NCBI GenBank assembly: GCA_003135595.1
Contig: PLCI01000186.1
Coordinates: 5,356-10,590 of the forward strand
Direction of reading: 5' to 3'
DNA from: Acidimicrobiaceae bacterium
GTDB taxonomy: Bacteria; Actinomycetota; Acidimicrobiia; Acidimicrobiales; RAAP-2
Length of the DNA stretch: 5,235 nt
Below are positions 4,572-5,235 of the stretch, piece by piece; position 1 is the first letter of the stretch; each line of letters starts with the position of its first letter. Made by a program: the position numbers and the translations under genes. The notes below the pieces were generated by a model that worked only from the letters and a program-made list of their open reading frames with translations, ran no database searches and was not told where the DNA came from.

Positions 4572-5235
4572 GTGGCCGACGTTGACGAACTCTGGGCGCA
4601 GTGTGCGGAATCACTGCGTGAACAGGTATCGGACAACGTCTGGTCGCTCACGCTCCGTGAGCTCCGTCCTGTGGATTTCTCTGGTGACAAATTGGTGCTC
4701 GAAGCACCGAACCCGCTGCAGCGCAATCGAGTCAACGACCGGTACCTGCAGCTCGTCCAGGACACCCTGGCGACCGTCGTGGGCCATCGCGTCGAGGTCG
4801 AGCTCGCTGTCGCGACGCCGAGCCCCGACGACGAGCTGCTCGACAAGCCGTCGCGGCCGCAGACCTCGGAGGCTGACCCCGGCGCGCCGCGCGAGAGCAA
4901 CGAGAGCCACGCCGCGCGGCTGGACCCGCGGTTCACGTTCGACGCCTTCGTCTCGGCGAGCTCCAACCGGCTCCCCCTGGCCGCAGCCCAGACCGTTGCG
5001 GAGACCCCGGGAAAGGCTTACAACCCCCTGTTTATCTATGGCGCATCAGGACTCGGCAAGACCCACCTGCTCCACGCCATCGGCAACTACGTCCAGGACA
5101 ACTACTCGAGGATGCGTGTCCTCTACGTCACGACCGAGCACTTCTTGAATGACTTCATCGACGCCATCCGCTCCAAGACGACGCTGGGCTTCAAGCGCCA
5201 GTACCGAGAGTGCGACGTGCTGCTGATCGACGACA
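4572..5235 (+). CDS. dnaA: Chromosomal replication initiator DnaA (N-terminal part)
   Basis: The first 221 residues of DnaA are present and the gene runs off the right edge. DnaA-ATP binds DnaA boxes, oligomerises and melts the origin. Domain I (about 1-80) opens MADVDELWAQCAESLREQV and contains the conserved LEAPNPLQ (43-50) and VNDRYLQ (54-60) stretches. A short acidic, Pro-containing linker, domain II, spans about 81-115. The AAA+ domain III then begins with LDPRFTFDAFV (117-127). Walker A is GASGLGKT (157-164) followed by HLLHAIGNYV, and Walker B is DVLLIDD (215-221). Sensor motifs and the DNA-binding domain IV lie outside the window. The GTG start is set by GGAGG 5 nt upstream and by domain I beginning there. 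Domain II is short compared with that of Streptomyces. DnaA boxes just upstream suggest autoregulation. A longer open frame from 4525 on the same strand is a shadow. Confidence 0.97.
   Translation, partial: MADVDELWAQCAESLREQVSDNVWSLTLRELRPVDFSGDKLVLEAPNPLQRNRVNDRYLQLVQDTLATVVGHRVEVELAVATPSPDDELLDKPSRPQTSEADPGAPRESNESHAARLDPRFTFDAFVSASSNRLPLAAAQTVAETPGKAYNPLFIYGASGLGKTHLLHAIGNYVQDNYSRMRVLYVTTEHFLNDFIDAIRSKTTLGFKRQYRECDVLLIDD

Overview
The window is the dnaA-side half of a bacterial chromosome origin neighbourhood. It comes from a high-GC organism with the conserved order dnaA (plus strand), then rpmH, rnpA, yidD, yidC, khpB (jag), rsmG and a parA-like gene (all minus strand). High GC, frequent GTG starts, this gene order and the long Arg-rich linker in the KhpB protein suggest an actinobacterium. 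An Acidimicrobiia-type lineage is my guess. The species cannot be named from this sequence.

Layout, left to right. Positions 1-504 (minus) hold the N-terminal part of a Pro/Ala/Gly-rich, probably disordered protein that leaves the window. By position it is most likely the extension of a chromosomal ParA ATPase. Positions 505-732 are an intergenic stretch with two near-consensus parS sites, 38 bp apart, and an AT-rich palindrome. Positions 733-4153 (minus) are six tightly packed genes, rpmH-rnpA-yidD-yidC-khpB-rsmG in transcription order. They are joined by gaps of 2-5 bp or 4-base stop/start overlaps and look like one translationally coupled operon. Positions 4154-4571 are the divergent regulatory region, with rpmH leftward and dnaA rightward. 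It contains two near-consensus DnaA boxes next to dnaA, a 15-bp direct repeat at exactly 30-bp spacing upstream of rpmH, and a nested inverted repeat. From 4572 dnaA runs off the right edge, just after its Walker B motif.

Together the genes cover initiation of replication (DnaA), origin segregation (ParA-like protein with parS), ribosome and RNA maturation (L34, RNase P protein, RsmG, KhpB) and membrane protein insertion (YidC, YidD). This is a conserved core region, and I found no sign of a mobile element, CRISPR array, defence locus or undescribed system. The points worth a second look are regulatory (the parS pair, the 30-bp-spaced repeat, the DnaA boxes over the dnaA leader) and lineage-specific protein features (divergent RsmG N-terminus, Arg-rich KhpB linker, long ParA-like extension, a Cys pair in the YidC outer loop).
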